Of a DNA stretch of 64,000 nt, positions 44,617 through 53,100 are shown in pieces. Source of the DNA: Corallococcus soli (GTDB lineage: Bacteria > Myxococcota > Myxococcia > Myxococcales > Myxococcaceae); NCBI RefSeq assembly GCF_014930455.1, contig NZ_JAAIYO010000001.1, forward strand, positions 620,001-684,000, read 5' to 3'. The position numbers were made by a program, and so were the translations under genes. Below the pieces are notes generated by a model, which saw nothing but the letters and a program-made list of their open reading frames with translations, searched no databases and was not told where the DNA came from. Position 1 is the first letter of the stretch. Every line of letters starts with the position of its first letter.

Positions 44617-46215
44617 ATGACGGTGGAGACCACGGTCTACAAGGCGGCGCGGGTGTGGACGTTGGATCCCCAGCGTCCCCGCGCCGAGGCCCTGGCGGTG
44701 CGCGAAGGGTGCGTGCTCGCGGCGGGGACGCTCGCGGAGGTCCGCGCCGCGGCCGGTCCGGAGGCGCGCGAGGTGGACCTGGGCGCGGCCACGGTGGTGC
44801 CCGGCCTGGTGGACGCGCACGCGCACCTGCACGGGCTGGGGCGGAGCCTGACGACGGTGCGGCTGGAGCGGGCCGCATCGGTGGAGGAGGTCGTCCGGCG
44901 GCTGGCGGATGCGCCCGCGTCGAGCTTCCAGGGGGACTGGCTGCTCGGCAAGGGCTGGGACCAGAACGACTGGCCCGGCGCCGCGTTCCCCGGCAGGGTG
45001 GAGCTGGACGCGCGCTTCCCCACGACGCCGGTGTGTCTCACGCGCGTGGACCACCACGCGGCCTGGGTGAACGGCGAAGCGCTGCGCCGCGCGGGCATCA
45101 CCCGGAGCACGCCGGATCCGCAGGGTGGCCGCATCCTCCGGGACGCACGGGGCGAGCCCACCGGCGTGCTGGTGGACAACGCGATGGACGCGGTGACCGC
45201 GGCCATGCCCGCCCCCACGCGCGAGCAGCTGGAGACGCGGCTGCGCGCGGCGCTGGAGCGCTGTGCCCGGGTCGGCCTCACGGGCGTGCACGACGCCGGC
45301 ATGGACCTGGATGCCTTCCGCGTGTTGCAGGCCTGGGACGCGGCGGGGACGCTGCCCCTGCGCGTCTACGCGATGGCGGCGGGCCAGGGCGAGGAGCGCC
45401 ATGGCTACCTGGAGCAGGGACCCTGGCACGGCCGTCACCTGACGATGCGCGCGGTGAAGTTCCTGGCGGATGGCGCGCTGGGCAGCCGGGGCGCGGCGCT
45501 GCACGAGGACTACAGCGACGAGCCCGGCCAGCGGGGTCTGTTGCTCCTGTCCCCCGAGGAGCTGGAAGCCCGCGCCCAGGCCTTCATGGCCCGGGGCTTC
45601 CAGGTGTGCATTCACGCCATCGGAGACCGGGCGAACACGCTGGTGGTGGACGTGCTGCTGCGGGGCGCGGAGCGGACGGGAACGCAGGCCCTGCGCCACC
45701 GCGTGGAGCACGCGCAGATATTGCGACCCCGGGACATCCAGCGGCTGGGCGCCGCGGGGCTGGTGGCCAGCGTGCAGCCCACGCACGCCACCAGTGACAT
45801 GCGCTGGGCCCAGACGCGGCTGGGGCCCGAGCGGCTGAAGGGGGCCTACGCGTGGCGCTCGCTGAAGGACGCGGGCGCGCACCTGGCGCTGGGCAGCGAC
45901 TTCCCCATCGAGAACCCGGACGTGCTCGCGGGGCTCTACGCGGCGCGCACGCGGCAGGACGCGAAGGGCTGGCCCGAGGGCGGCTGGCGCCCCGGTGAAT
46001 GTCTGAGCGCGACCGAGTCCCTGGAGGGCTTCACTGTGGGGCCCGCGTGGGCGTCCTTCGAGGAGGTCCGTCGCGGCAGGCTGAAGCCGGGCATGGACGC
46101 GGACTTCGTCGCGCTGTCGGAGGACCCGGTGGAGGGGCCCGCGCCAGCGCTGGTGGACGCGCGCGTGCTGGCCACGGTGGTCGCGGGCGCGGAGGTGTTC
46201 CGGGAGGAAGGCTGA
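44617..46215 (+). CDS. Amidohydrolase family protein (YtcJ-like)
   Basis: A 532-residue metal-dependent hydrolase from ATG 44617. It has the amidohydrolase 3 layout: an N-terminal beta-sandwich (YKAARVWTLDPQRPRAEALAV), metal-binding HAH in VVPGLVDAHAHLHG, the barrel with VKFLADGALGSRG carrying the bridging Lys region, HAIGDRANTL, HRVEHAQ, and the late catalytic Asp in LALGSDFPIENPD. YtcJ-type enzymes cleave formamides and related amides; the natural substrate is usually unknown. No signal peptide is seen, so it is probably cytoplasmic. It converges with the LysR-type gene. Confidence 0.92.
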   Translation: MTVETTVYKAARVWTLDPQRPRAEALAVREGCVLAAGTLAEVRAAAGPEAREVDLGAATVVPGLVDAHAHLHGLGRSLTTVRLERAASVEEVVRRLADAPASSFQGDWLLGKGWDQNDWPGAAFPGRVELDARFPTTPVCLTRVDHHAAWVNGEALRRAGITRSTPDPQGGRILRDARGEPTGVLVDNAMDAVTAAMPAPTREQLETRLRAALERCARVGLTGVHDAGMDLDAFRVLQAWDAAGTLPLRVYAMAAGQGEERHGYLEQGPWHGRHLTMRAVKFLADGALGSRGAALHEDYSDEPGQRGLLLLSPEELEARAQAFMARGFQVCIHAIGDRANTLVVDVLLRGAERTGTQALRHRVEHAQILRPRDIQRLGAAGLVASVQPTHATSDMRWAQTRLGPERLKGAYAWRSLKDAGAHLALGSDFPIENPDVLAGLYAARTRQDAKGWPEGGWRPGECLSATESLEGFTVGPAWASFEEVRRGRLKPGMDADFVALSEDPVEGPAPALVDARVLATVVAGAEVFREEG

Positions 46216-46221
46216 CGCGCG

Positions 46222-47121
46222 TCAGCCGCCGAAGATGTGCGAGCGCGCGGCCTCGGCGATGGCGACGACGGCGGGGTGGCGCAGGCGGCGCTCGACGGTG
46301 ATGGCGTAGAAGCACTGCTCGATTTCGTCGGTGTGCCCGATGGCGGTGACGTTGAACTGCCGCTGCACCTCCTCGTTGATGATGGAGGGCATGGCGAAGA
46401 TGCCGTGGCCCTTCTGCCCGAAGGCCTGGAGCAGGGCGCTGTCGTCGAAGTCCCCGGCGATGAGGGGCCGGACGCCCCGGCGCTCGAACCACAGGTCCAG
46501 CGAGCGGCGCACCGAGGACTCCTCTGATGGCAACAGCATGGGCGCGCCGTCGAGCGAGCGCGGGAAGTCCTTGCGCAGGTGGGCGAGCGGCGCCGCCGCG
46601 AAGAACGTCACGCCGCACTTGCCCAGCAGGTGGTTGAAGGACCGGACGCTGACGGGCTCGGAGCCGGGCGCGTCCGCGAGCACCACGTCCAGCTCATGCA
46701 GTGCCAGCTGCGCGAGCAACTGGGGCAGGGGGCTCTCGCGGCAGATGATGCGCAGCGAGGGCCCCGCATCCAGCGCGGGCTTGAGCAACTGTTCGGCGAC
46801 GAGCTTGGGGATGACGTCCAGCACCCCCACGTTGAGGCGCAGCTGCTGTCCCGTGGGCAGCCCGGAGACGACGTTCTTCAGCTCGTTGCCCAGCCGGAAG
46901 ATTTCGTCCGCGTAGCGCATGACGGTGCGGCCCACGTCGGACAGCACGAGCTTGCGGCCCTTGCGCTCGAAGAGCTGGTGGCCCAGGGATTCCTCAAGAA
47001 GCTTGATCTGCGTGCTGATGGTCGGCTGCGCGAGGTGCAGCTCCTCGCTCGCCTTGGCGATGCTGCCGGCCCGCGCAACCGTCCAGAAATACAGGAGATG
47101 GTGGTAGTTGAGCCAGGACAT
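46222..47121 (-). CDS. nhaR: LysR-type transcriptional regulator, NhaR-like
   Basis: A 299-residue regulator from ATG 47121. The opening WLNYHHLLYFWTVARAGSIAKASEELHLAQPTIS region is characteristic of NhaR, the sodium-responsive activator of the Na+/H+ antiporter gene nhaA; here only the helix-turn-helix portion (about 18-40) and following substrate domain (about 90-290) can be read. No nhaA lies next to it, so either the target is elsewhere or the name is only by similarity. The 124-bp AT-rich gap to the divergent sigma factor gene contains both promoters and could be a binding site. Confidence 0.8.
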   Translation of the reverse strand: MSWLNYHHLLYFWTVARAGSIAKASEELHLAQPTISTQIKLLEESLGHQLFERKGRKLVLSDVGRTVMRYADEIFRLGNELKNVVSGLPTGQQLRLNVGVLDVIPKLVAEQLLKPALDAGPSLRIICRESPLPQLLAQLALHELDVVLADAPGSEPVSVRSFNHLLGKCGVTFFAAAPLAHLRKDFPRSLDGAPMLLPSEESSVRRSLDLWFERRGVRPLIAGDFDDSALLQAFGQKGHGIFAMPSIINEEVQRQFNVTAIGHTDEIEQCFYAITVERRLRHPAVVAIAEAARSHIFGG

Positions 47122-47245
47122 GACTTAGGAATAACCGAAGGGTTTCATCCAAACTAGCTTATTTTTTTATGAGTCGCGCCCGCTTATCTCTACGTCCGTC
47201 ACCGCGCGATGGGTGCGTGGGGGACTGATTGGGGAGGTTGCGTTC

Positions 47246-48046
47246 ATGGAAGCCATCTACGAGGAGCGCGATTCCACGGTGGAGGGTGTGGTGGACGGGG
47301 TGGATGCGGCGGAAGTGGAGATCCGGGTGCGGGGGCACCTGGAGCTGGTCCGGCGTCTGGCCTGGAAGTACCGGTGGACGGGCCTGTCGTTGGAAGAGCT
47401 GATGGCGGAAGGCAATGTGGGCCTGGTGGAGGCGGCGCGCCGCTTCGAGGAGCGGGGTGTCCCCTTCGGGGCGTACGCGCAGCAGTGGATCCGCGCGCGC
47501 ATCCGGGCCTACGTGTCGCGCACCTGGAGCGTGGCGGGCGGGCGGGCGCCGTGGATCGTCTTCCAGCTCCGCCGCGAGCGGGCGCGGCTGGAGGCCCGCT
47601 GGGGCGAGGGCCACCCGGAGGTGATGAAGCGCCTGGCGGAGGCGTTGGGGAAGCGGGAGGAGGAGGTGGCGCGGGGGGCGGAGGCGCTGGGCAAGGACGT
47701 GTCGTTGAACGCGCCGCTGGGGTGGGACGGCGACGTGACGCAGCAGGACATGCTGGAGTCGGACCTGGACTCGCCGGAGGACGTGGCGGACCGGGGGGAC
47801 TGGGCGCAGAAGCTGCACCAGAGCGTGGCGGAGGCCTGGCCGGAGCTGGACGCGAGGGAGCGGGCGCTGGTGAAGGAGCGGATGCTGGTGGAGGACGGGG
47901 TGAGCGCGGAGTTCCTGGCCCAGCGCTTCGGGGTGACGGCGGTGCGCATCCGGCAGATCGAGCAGGGGCTGCGCCAGAAGCTGCGCCAGCGGCTGACGGC
48001 GGGGTGCACGGCGTGGGACGCCGAAGCGCCGCGCCTGGCGGCCTGA
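47246..48046 (+). CDS. RNA polymerase sigma factor, RpoH-like group
   Basis: A 266-residue sigma-70 family protein from ATG 47246, preceded by GGGAGG at the right distance. Region 2 lies at about 25-95 (HLELVRRLAWKYRWTGLSLEELMAEGNVGLVEAARRFEERG, FGAYAQQWIRARIRAYV), the following WIVFQLRRERARL resembles the RpoH box, and region 4 at about 200-255 ends in a helix-turn-helix (LAQRFGVTAVRIRQIEQGLRQKL). Such RpoH-like factors in Myxococcus (SigB, SigC, SigE) serve development and stress. I cannot tell which one this corresponds to, so no symbol is given. Confidence 0.9.
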   Translation: MEAIYEERDSTVEGVVDGVDAAEVEIRVRGHLELVRRLAWKYRWTGLSLEELMAEGNVGLVEAARRFEERGVPFGAYAQQWIRARIRAYVSRTWSVAGGRAPWIVFQLRRERARLEARWGEGHPEVMKRLAEALGKREEEVARGAEALGKDVSLNAPLGWDGDVTQQDMLESDLDSPEDVADRGDWAQKLHQSVAEAWPELDARERALVKERMLVEDGVSAEFLAQRFGVTAVRIRQIEQGLRQKLRQRLTAGCTAWDAEAPRLAA

Positions 48047-48080
48047 GGGGTGGGGTGGGAGCCGGGCCTGTGGAAAGAGG

Positions 48081-48109
48081 TTGACGGCGCGGGCCAGGGA
48101 CCGTAAATC
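48081..48109 (+). promoter_or_regulatory. Promoter of the tRNA-Phe gene
   Basis: TTGACG (48081-48086), a 17-bp spacer and TAAATC (48104-48109) form a strong sigma-70 promoter, followed by a GC-rich discriminator (GGCGC) of the stringent-control type. The start would be near 48116, about 26 nt before the mature tRNA. Confidence 0.7.
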
Positions 48110-48141
48110 GGCGCTGCCGTTCGCGGTGCGCGGCACAGCAC

Positions 48142-48214
48142 GCCCAAGTAGCTCAGTCGGTAGAGCAGGGGACTGAAAATCCCCGTGTCGGTGGTTCGAT
48201 TCCGCCCTTGGGCA
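48142..48214 (+). tRNA. tRNA-Phe (anticodon GAA)
   Basis: A complete 73-nt cloverleaf: acceptor stem GCCCAAG/CTTGGGC, D-arm with AGCTC...GAGC, anticodon stem GGGGA/TCCCC with loop CTGAAAA (GAA at 48175-48177), T-arm with GGTTCGATTCC, and discriminator A. The 3' CCA is not encoded and must be added enzymatically. A promoter and a terminator flank it. Confidence 0.97.
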
Positions 48215-48230
48215 CAGAGTGAAGAACTTG

Positions 48231-48268
48231 AGGGCCCTGGACTCCGGTTCAGGGCCCTTTTCTTTTTC
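48231..48268 (+). terminator. Rho-independent terminator of tRNA-Phe
   Basis: AGGGCCCTG (48231-48239) pairs perfectly with CAGGGCCCT (48250-48258) around a 10-nt loop, followed by a T-rich tail (TTTTCTTTTTC). A textbook terminator 16 bp downstream of the tRNA. Confidence 0.9.
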
Positions 48269-48364
48269 TGGAAGTGGAGCTGCCCAAGCCCGACGAGCGC
48301 GAGTCGCGCGGAACGGTGGTGCGCAAGGGCGTGGCTTCCGCGGCACTTCGGTCCATTGGAGTCA

Positions 48365-48901
48365 TCAGGTCGATGCGCCGATGCGTGACGCGAACAGGTC
48401 GAACTTCTGTTTGTGACCCTCGCGCCGGCACCAGTCCTTGATGACGTTCAGGTCCACCTCATGGGCCTGTGCGTGGAAGACGCCAATCGCCTGTTGCAGG
48501 CCGCTGAAGTCGTTCCAGAAGAGAAAGGACGCGAGTCGGTCACGGCATGAGTCGGTGGGCGAGAGGACGTACAGCACCTCGCCGTCACGACGCACGGTGC
48601 TCCAGCGCTTGATCAAGTCGTCACCCACCGCCAGCGGTCCATTCGGAAACTCCAAAAGGAAGTGCGAGCGTGGGTGACGGTAGAAGTCTCCCTTCCTGAT
48701 GAAGCCGAGCGCAGCCAACGCCGCTTCGCCCCCTGTTCCCTTGAGGGTGATCACGAAGTCGAGGTCTCCTGATTGGTACGCCTCCGGCGCGTAGTAGGTC
48801 GCCGCGCTTCCGCCCGTGAGCACCGCGTGAAAGCCATTGCGGTCCAGCGCTGAGCACACGGCGAAGGCAATGTCCGTGAGCGACGACGTAGGCCCGATCA
48901 C
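48365..48901 (-). CDS. Nucleotidyltransferase-fold protein, putative toxin of a two-gene module
   Basis: A 178-residue protein starting at GTG 48901. The N-terminal half has the signature of minimal nucleotidyltransferases of the AbiEii/DUF6036 kind: VLTGGSAATYY (Gly30-Gly31-Ser32), then SGDLDFV with Asp46 and Asp48 as the metal ligands. A beta-strand and helical remainder contains YVLSPTDSCRDRLASFLFW. In related modules the enzyme adds nucleotides to tRNA or to a partner protein and is kept in check by the upstream regulator. Its GTG overlaps the stop of the winged-helix gene (GTGA). GC bias at third positions looks weaker than in neighbouring genes, suggesting transfer. Confidence 0.75.
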   Translation of the reverse strand: MIGPTSSLTDIAFAVCSALDRNGFHAVLTGGSAATYYAPEAYQSGDLDFVITLKGTGGEAALAALGFIRKGDFYRHPRSHFLLEFPNGPLAVGDDLIKRWSTVRRDGEVLYVLSPTDSCRDRLASFLFWNDFSGLQQAIGVFHAQAHEVDLNVIKDWCRREGHKQKFDLFASRIGAST

Positions 48902-49239
48902 AAGAGCCCCGGCTTGCCAGCGCGGCGGGGACGGCGCCGTCGCGCGGCGAGCCTGGCCTGAAGGTCCACGTCATGCTTTCCAAGCTTCCAAAGCAGAGCG
49001 CTGAGTTCGGCGTGCGCGAAGTATCGAGGGTTCAGGGAAACCACACGGGTTCGCCCCATCAGCCGACTGACGCTGATCGCCTCCCGTTCAAGCGAAGCCA
49101 GAATGGATTGGACGGTGTATGGGCGGACGCCCATCAGCGCCGCCAACTCGCTGGGATAGGTCTCTTCGAGCAGACGGATGGCAACGAGCACCGCCGTCCT
49201 GGTCGAAGTACCGAAGAGCTGGGAGCCATTTTCGAGCAC
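48898..49239 (-). CDS. Winged-helix regulator, putative antitoxin partner
   Basis: A 113-residue DNA-binding protein from GTG 49239. Residues about 8-75 are a winged helix: STRTAVLVAIRLLEETYPSELAALMGVRPYTVQSILASLEREAISVSRLMGRTRVVSLNP gives the region about 11-70, with recognition helix PYTVQSILASLE and the wing RVVSLNPRYF. The tail is very basic (ARRRRPRRAGK). No ribosome-binding site is visible before the GTG. Three phased palindromes lie 13 to 67 bp upstream, so autoregulation is likely. Regulators of this type often sit directly before a nucleotidyltransferase gene, as here. Confidence 0.78.
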   Translation of the reverse strand: MLENGSQLFGTSTRTAVLVAIRLLEETYPSELAALMGVRPYTVQSILASLEREAISVSRLMGRTRVVSLNPRYFAHAELSALLWKLGKHDVDLQARLAARRRRPRRAGKPGLL

Positions 49240-49251
49240 AAGGTGAAACTA

Positions 49252-49306
49252 CCAATATTCTTGGCGATATTGCCAAGTGCCTTGGTGGCTCTGCCAGGTC
49301 TGGTGG
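49252..49306 (-). promoter_or_regulatory. Three phased 13-bp palindromes, likely operator of the HTH/nucleotidyltransferase operon
   Basis: CCAA-N5-TTGG occurs at 49252-49264 and 49273-49285, and a degenerate copy (CCAG-N5-GTGG) at 49294-49306. The period is exactly 21 bp, two helical turns, so bound dimers would line up on one face of the DNA. They lie just upstream of the GTG at 49239 and overlap the expected promoter. Confidence 0.75.
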
Positions 49307-49447
49307 TAAGGGGGACGCGAAGGATGGAAATGGCATCGCCCGCACGGCCCCTCTGGAGTCCACGACGCCTGCATGGCCGGCCGACGTGCCGGGTGCACGA
49401 CCGGGCGAGACGCGGTAGATGGGGGGAAGCGGAGGAACATCAACGCA

Positions 49448-49990
49448 ATGGACGCGAACGTGGTGGCGGAGTTGGAGAAGGCGGGCGTGCAGGTGGACGA
49501 CCCCAAGCGCTTGTTCATTCCGGTGGAGCGGGACGAGCAGGGCCGGGTGAAGCCCGTGGGCGACGAGGTGCCCGTGCGCTTCGGTGACGTCACCGCCCAC
49601 GTGCACCTCCAGCCTGTCGCGAAGCTGTGGACCGGTGACAAGCAGCCGCCCAGCTTCAACAAGCCGCCCTTCTTCGAATACGAGCCGTTCTTCTTCCTCA
49701 TTGAGGCCACCGCCGCCGGCTTCTGCCGCGACACGCGCCACGCGGAGAACGACCAGGAGTTCGCCCAGCTCTACCGCCACCTCGCGCGGCGGCCGGACGG
49801 CCAGCACAAGAACCCCCTCTTCTCCCACCTGCGCGCGGCCGCCCGCCTGTACATGTCCCTGCGCGACGTCAGCCAGGCGGAGTTCGAGGCCGTGGCCCAG
49901 CGCCTCCACCAGTCCGCCAACACGTACTCGGCCCACGTCGGAAGCCAGAACTACTTCCTGAACGTGCTGCGTCAGGTGCTGGGCGCCTAG
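49448..49990 (+). CDS. Hypothetical soluble protein
   Basis: A 180-residue protein from ATG 49448 with a GGAGG ribosome-binding site about 14 bp upstream. It looks globular and cytoplasmic: an N-terminal KAGVQVDDPKRLFIPV segment, a beta-rich middle (VPVRFGDVTAHVHLQPV), an aromatic cluster (FNKPPFFEYEPFFFLIEATAAGF) and a helical C-terminal half (LFSHLRAAARLYMSLRDVSQAEFEAVAQRL). No catalytic or metal motif is obvious and I recognise no family. It is divergent from the winged-helix gene, with the phased operators in the gap between them. Confidence 0.75.
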   Translation: MDANVVAELEKAGVQVDDPKRLFIPVERDEQGRVKPVGDEVPVRFGDVTAHVHLQPVAKLWTGDKQPPSFNKPPFFEYEPFFFLIEATAAGFCRDTRHAENDQEFAQLYRHLARRPDGQHKNPLFSHLRAAARLYMSLRDVSQAEFEAVAQRLHQSANTYSAHVGSQNYFLNVLRQVLGA

Positions 49991-50138
49991 CGTCCCCCTG
50001 GCAGGACCGCCGTGGCGTTGCACGCACGCCCTCCCGCCCACCGGGCGGAGGCCACGGCGGGGTAGGGGAGCATGGCGGGGAGGACCTGGAAGTGTGGCTC
50101 GCCAAGGCCCCACTCCATGGGTAGGTTCATCCCCAGTC

Positions 50139-53100
50139 ATGTCCCGTGCCCGCTCCTCCCGCTCCCGGCCCTCCCTCCAACAGCGGCTCACCTCCGAACT
50201 GCTGCGTGACGTCGCGGGGCCGGACCTGTTCGCCCAGGGCGAGGCCCTGCTCTCCAGGTACGATGTGGCGGTGGCGTCGCCGTCCACGGAATGCATCGAA
50301 GGGACGGTGTTCGAAGCAAGGGCGCGCCAGTTCATGGCGTCCCTCTGCTCGGACCCTGACTCGGAGGGACTGCTCCTTGACTGTGATTGCGACGGATACT
50401 GGGAGGAAGGCCTCTGTCCGCACGTCGTCGCGGTAGGCCTGGGGTGGCTGCGGGGCCCTGGTCTCCAGCGCCAGGGGCGCCCTCCCACGCGGACTGGCGA
50501 GCGCTCCCCGCCTCCAATGCCCACGTCCGGCGCATCCGAGCGGCCTTCCTCACCCAAGGATGTTGAAGCCTGGCTCGTGGAGCACAAGCTCACCCGCGCC
50601 CGGACCGTGCCGGTGCCCGTGTTGCAGCCCCTGCTGCCCCGCACCTTCGCGCGCGACGTGCTCCATGACCTGCGCAAGTTCTCGGTGGTGGACGTGTGGG
50701 AGGGCTCTCCCAAGCTCCGGTTCATGGAGACGCGAATACGGTCGCAGCTCGCGGATGCAGCCTGGACCTGGGCGCATCACGAAGCCGAACGCCTTCGTCA
50801 GGGCCTGACTCGCGAGGCCTCCGTCCCTTCCCCGCCACCGTCCATGGATGCACGCCTGACGCCGCTCCGGGACGCGCTCCTTCGGGCCCGTGAGCGCGTG
50901 CGGGCCCAGGCCCTGCCGCGTCTGCCGGAGCGAAAACCCGCCATCTCCATCCAGGCGAAACCCGTGCGCATCCAGGTGTCGGAGCCGGAGCTGGCGGCGT
51001 GGGGCCACCCCCTCTTCCAGGCCGATTTCGAGGACCGGAGCCACGTCGTGCTCGACCCTCGCGCGCTGATGGAGGACCGCCCCGGCCTGTCCTGCCCGTG
51101 CTCCCCCAAGGCGGCCGAGGCCCACTGCGTCCACGCGCTGACTGCCGTGGACGCGACGCTGGAGCTGCTCCACCGTCCGAGGCAGGCCGCAAGCGCCGCG
51201 AAGCTCGCGGAGCTGCTCTTCGAAGCACCCGGCCGGGAAATCGTCGCGGCGCTGGAGACGACCGTCCTGGGCCGTCAGCTTCGTGAAGCCGCTCCCGAGG
51301 CGGATGGATCCGTCACCTTCCGCCTGGAGCAGGGCGCATCGGGGCACTGGAGCCTGAAGGCCTTCCTGCACCACCCGGTGAAGGCGGGACGCTGGTCCAA
51401 GGGGACCGCCGTCATGACGTATGAGCGGGAGAAGGTGGCCGCCGTGCTCTGGGACCCGGAGGAGCAGCAATCCTTCGCGTTCATCGAAGCGGGCCGCTCG
51501 CTGGCGTCATCCTATTACGAAGGCAGCGTCGTGGCAGGTGCATACCCGTTGCTCCTCCAGGCCCTGCGTGCCCTCGCGCGCAGTCCCCGCCTGCGGCTCG
51601 CCGGTGCCCCCGACGTTCCCGCCCAGGTGCGGGAAGCCCCGCTGGGCTTCGCCCTGGAGCAGGAGGGGCGCGGGCTGCGCCTGCGGCCGGCGGTGGACGG
51701 GCGCGCGGTGGACGCGGAGGCCCTGTGGCCCCCTCCGTCCGGCCCCCGGGCGCCGCACCCCTGGCTGCTCGTGGAGCCCGGCATCCCGAGCGTCACCCTG
51801 GTGACCGTTCCCCCCGAGGCGCTGGGCCTGCTCGACGTCCTCAAGGTCCACGGCACCCGCGTGTCCGAGCGTCAGCGCGACGCGCTCCTGGGCCAGCTCT
51901 CCGGCCTGGAGGCGGCCTTCGCCGTGTCGTTGCCTCCGGCGCTGGAGGCCCGCCCCGTGGAGCCCCAGCCGGGCCTGCTCGTGCGGCTGCGCGCGGTGGG
52001 GGAGTCCTCCGTGGCGGGCGCGTTGTTCGTGCGGCCCCTCCCGGAAGGGCCACCCCAACCTGTGGACGGCGGCGCCCCCGTGGTGCGCGGGCAGCGCGGC
52101 GGGGAGCGGGTCATGGTCCGGCGCGACCAGGACGCCGAGCGCTCCGAGGCGGAGGCCCTGCTCACACGTCTGTCATTGCCCGCGGGGGCATACCGCTTCA
52201 CCCGCGACAGCGTGGAGGACTCGCTCCACCTGCTGGAGACGCTGGAGCCGCTCACGGGGCCCACGTTGCGCGTGGAGTGGGAGGAACAACCCTGGACGGT
52301 GGCGCACCCGCCCGGCGCCGCGAACCTGCGGGTGGAGGTTTCGCGCGAACACGATTGGTTCGGCGTGAAGGGTGGGGTGGAGGTGGAGGGGGCGCGCGTG
52401 GAGCTGGCCCTGCTGCTGGAGGCGGTGCGCCGCCGCCAGCGCTACGTCCCCCTGGGCAAGGGGCGCTGGATGCGGCTCACGGAGGCCCTGCGTGAGCAGT
52501 TGACCCCGCTCGCGGACACGACCCATTCCGTGCGCCAGGGACTGGAGGTGGGCGCCGCGGCCGCACCCGCGCTGGAGTCCCTCGCGGAGGCCGGCGCGCG
52601 GGTCAAGGCACCCGCGGACTGGCTCAAGCTGGCACGACGCATCCGGGAGGCCCGCTCCCTGAAGGTGCGCGTGCCCGGGGGGCTGAAGGCGACGCTGCGC
52701 GACTACCAGCACGAGGGCTTCGTGTGGCTGGCGCGGCTGTGCGCCTGGGGCGCCGGCGCGTGCCTGGCGGACGACATGGGGCTGGGCAAGACGCTCCAGG
52801 CGCTGGCCCTGCTGCTGTACCGCGCGCGACAAGGCCCCGCGATGGTGGTGGCGCCCACGTCCGTCTGCGGCAACTGGACGCGCGAGGCGGCCCGCTTCGC
52901 GCCCTCGCTGCGCCTGCATGTCTGGCAGGAAGAAGACCGTGAAGCCCTGCCGTCCCGGCTGGGGCCGAAGGACGTGCTGCTCATCAGCTACGGGCTGCTC
53001 GTGAGGGACGCGGCGCGGCTGCGCGCGGTGTCCTTCGCCACGCTGGTGGTGGACGAGGCGCAGGCGGTGAAGAACCCGGACACCGCGCGGGCCCGGGCGC

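Noticed and set aside
48142..49306. Integrated element with att sites at tRNA-Phe
   Set aside because: No integrase and no second copy of the tRNA 3' end (CTTGGGCAC) could be found in the window, so an integrated element is not supported even if the cassette may be mobile.
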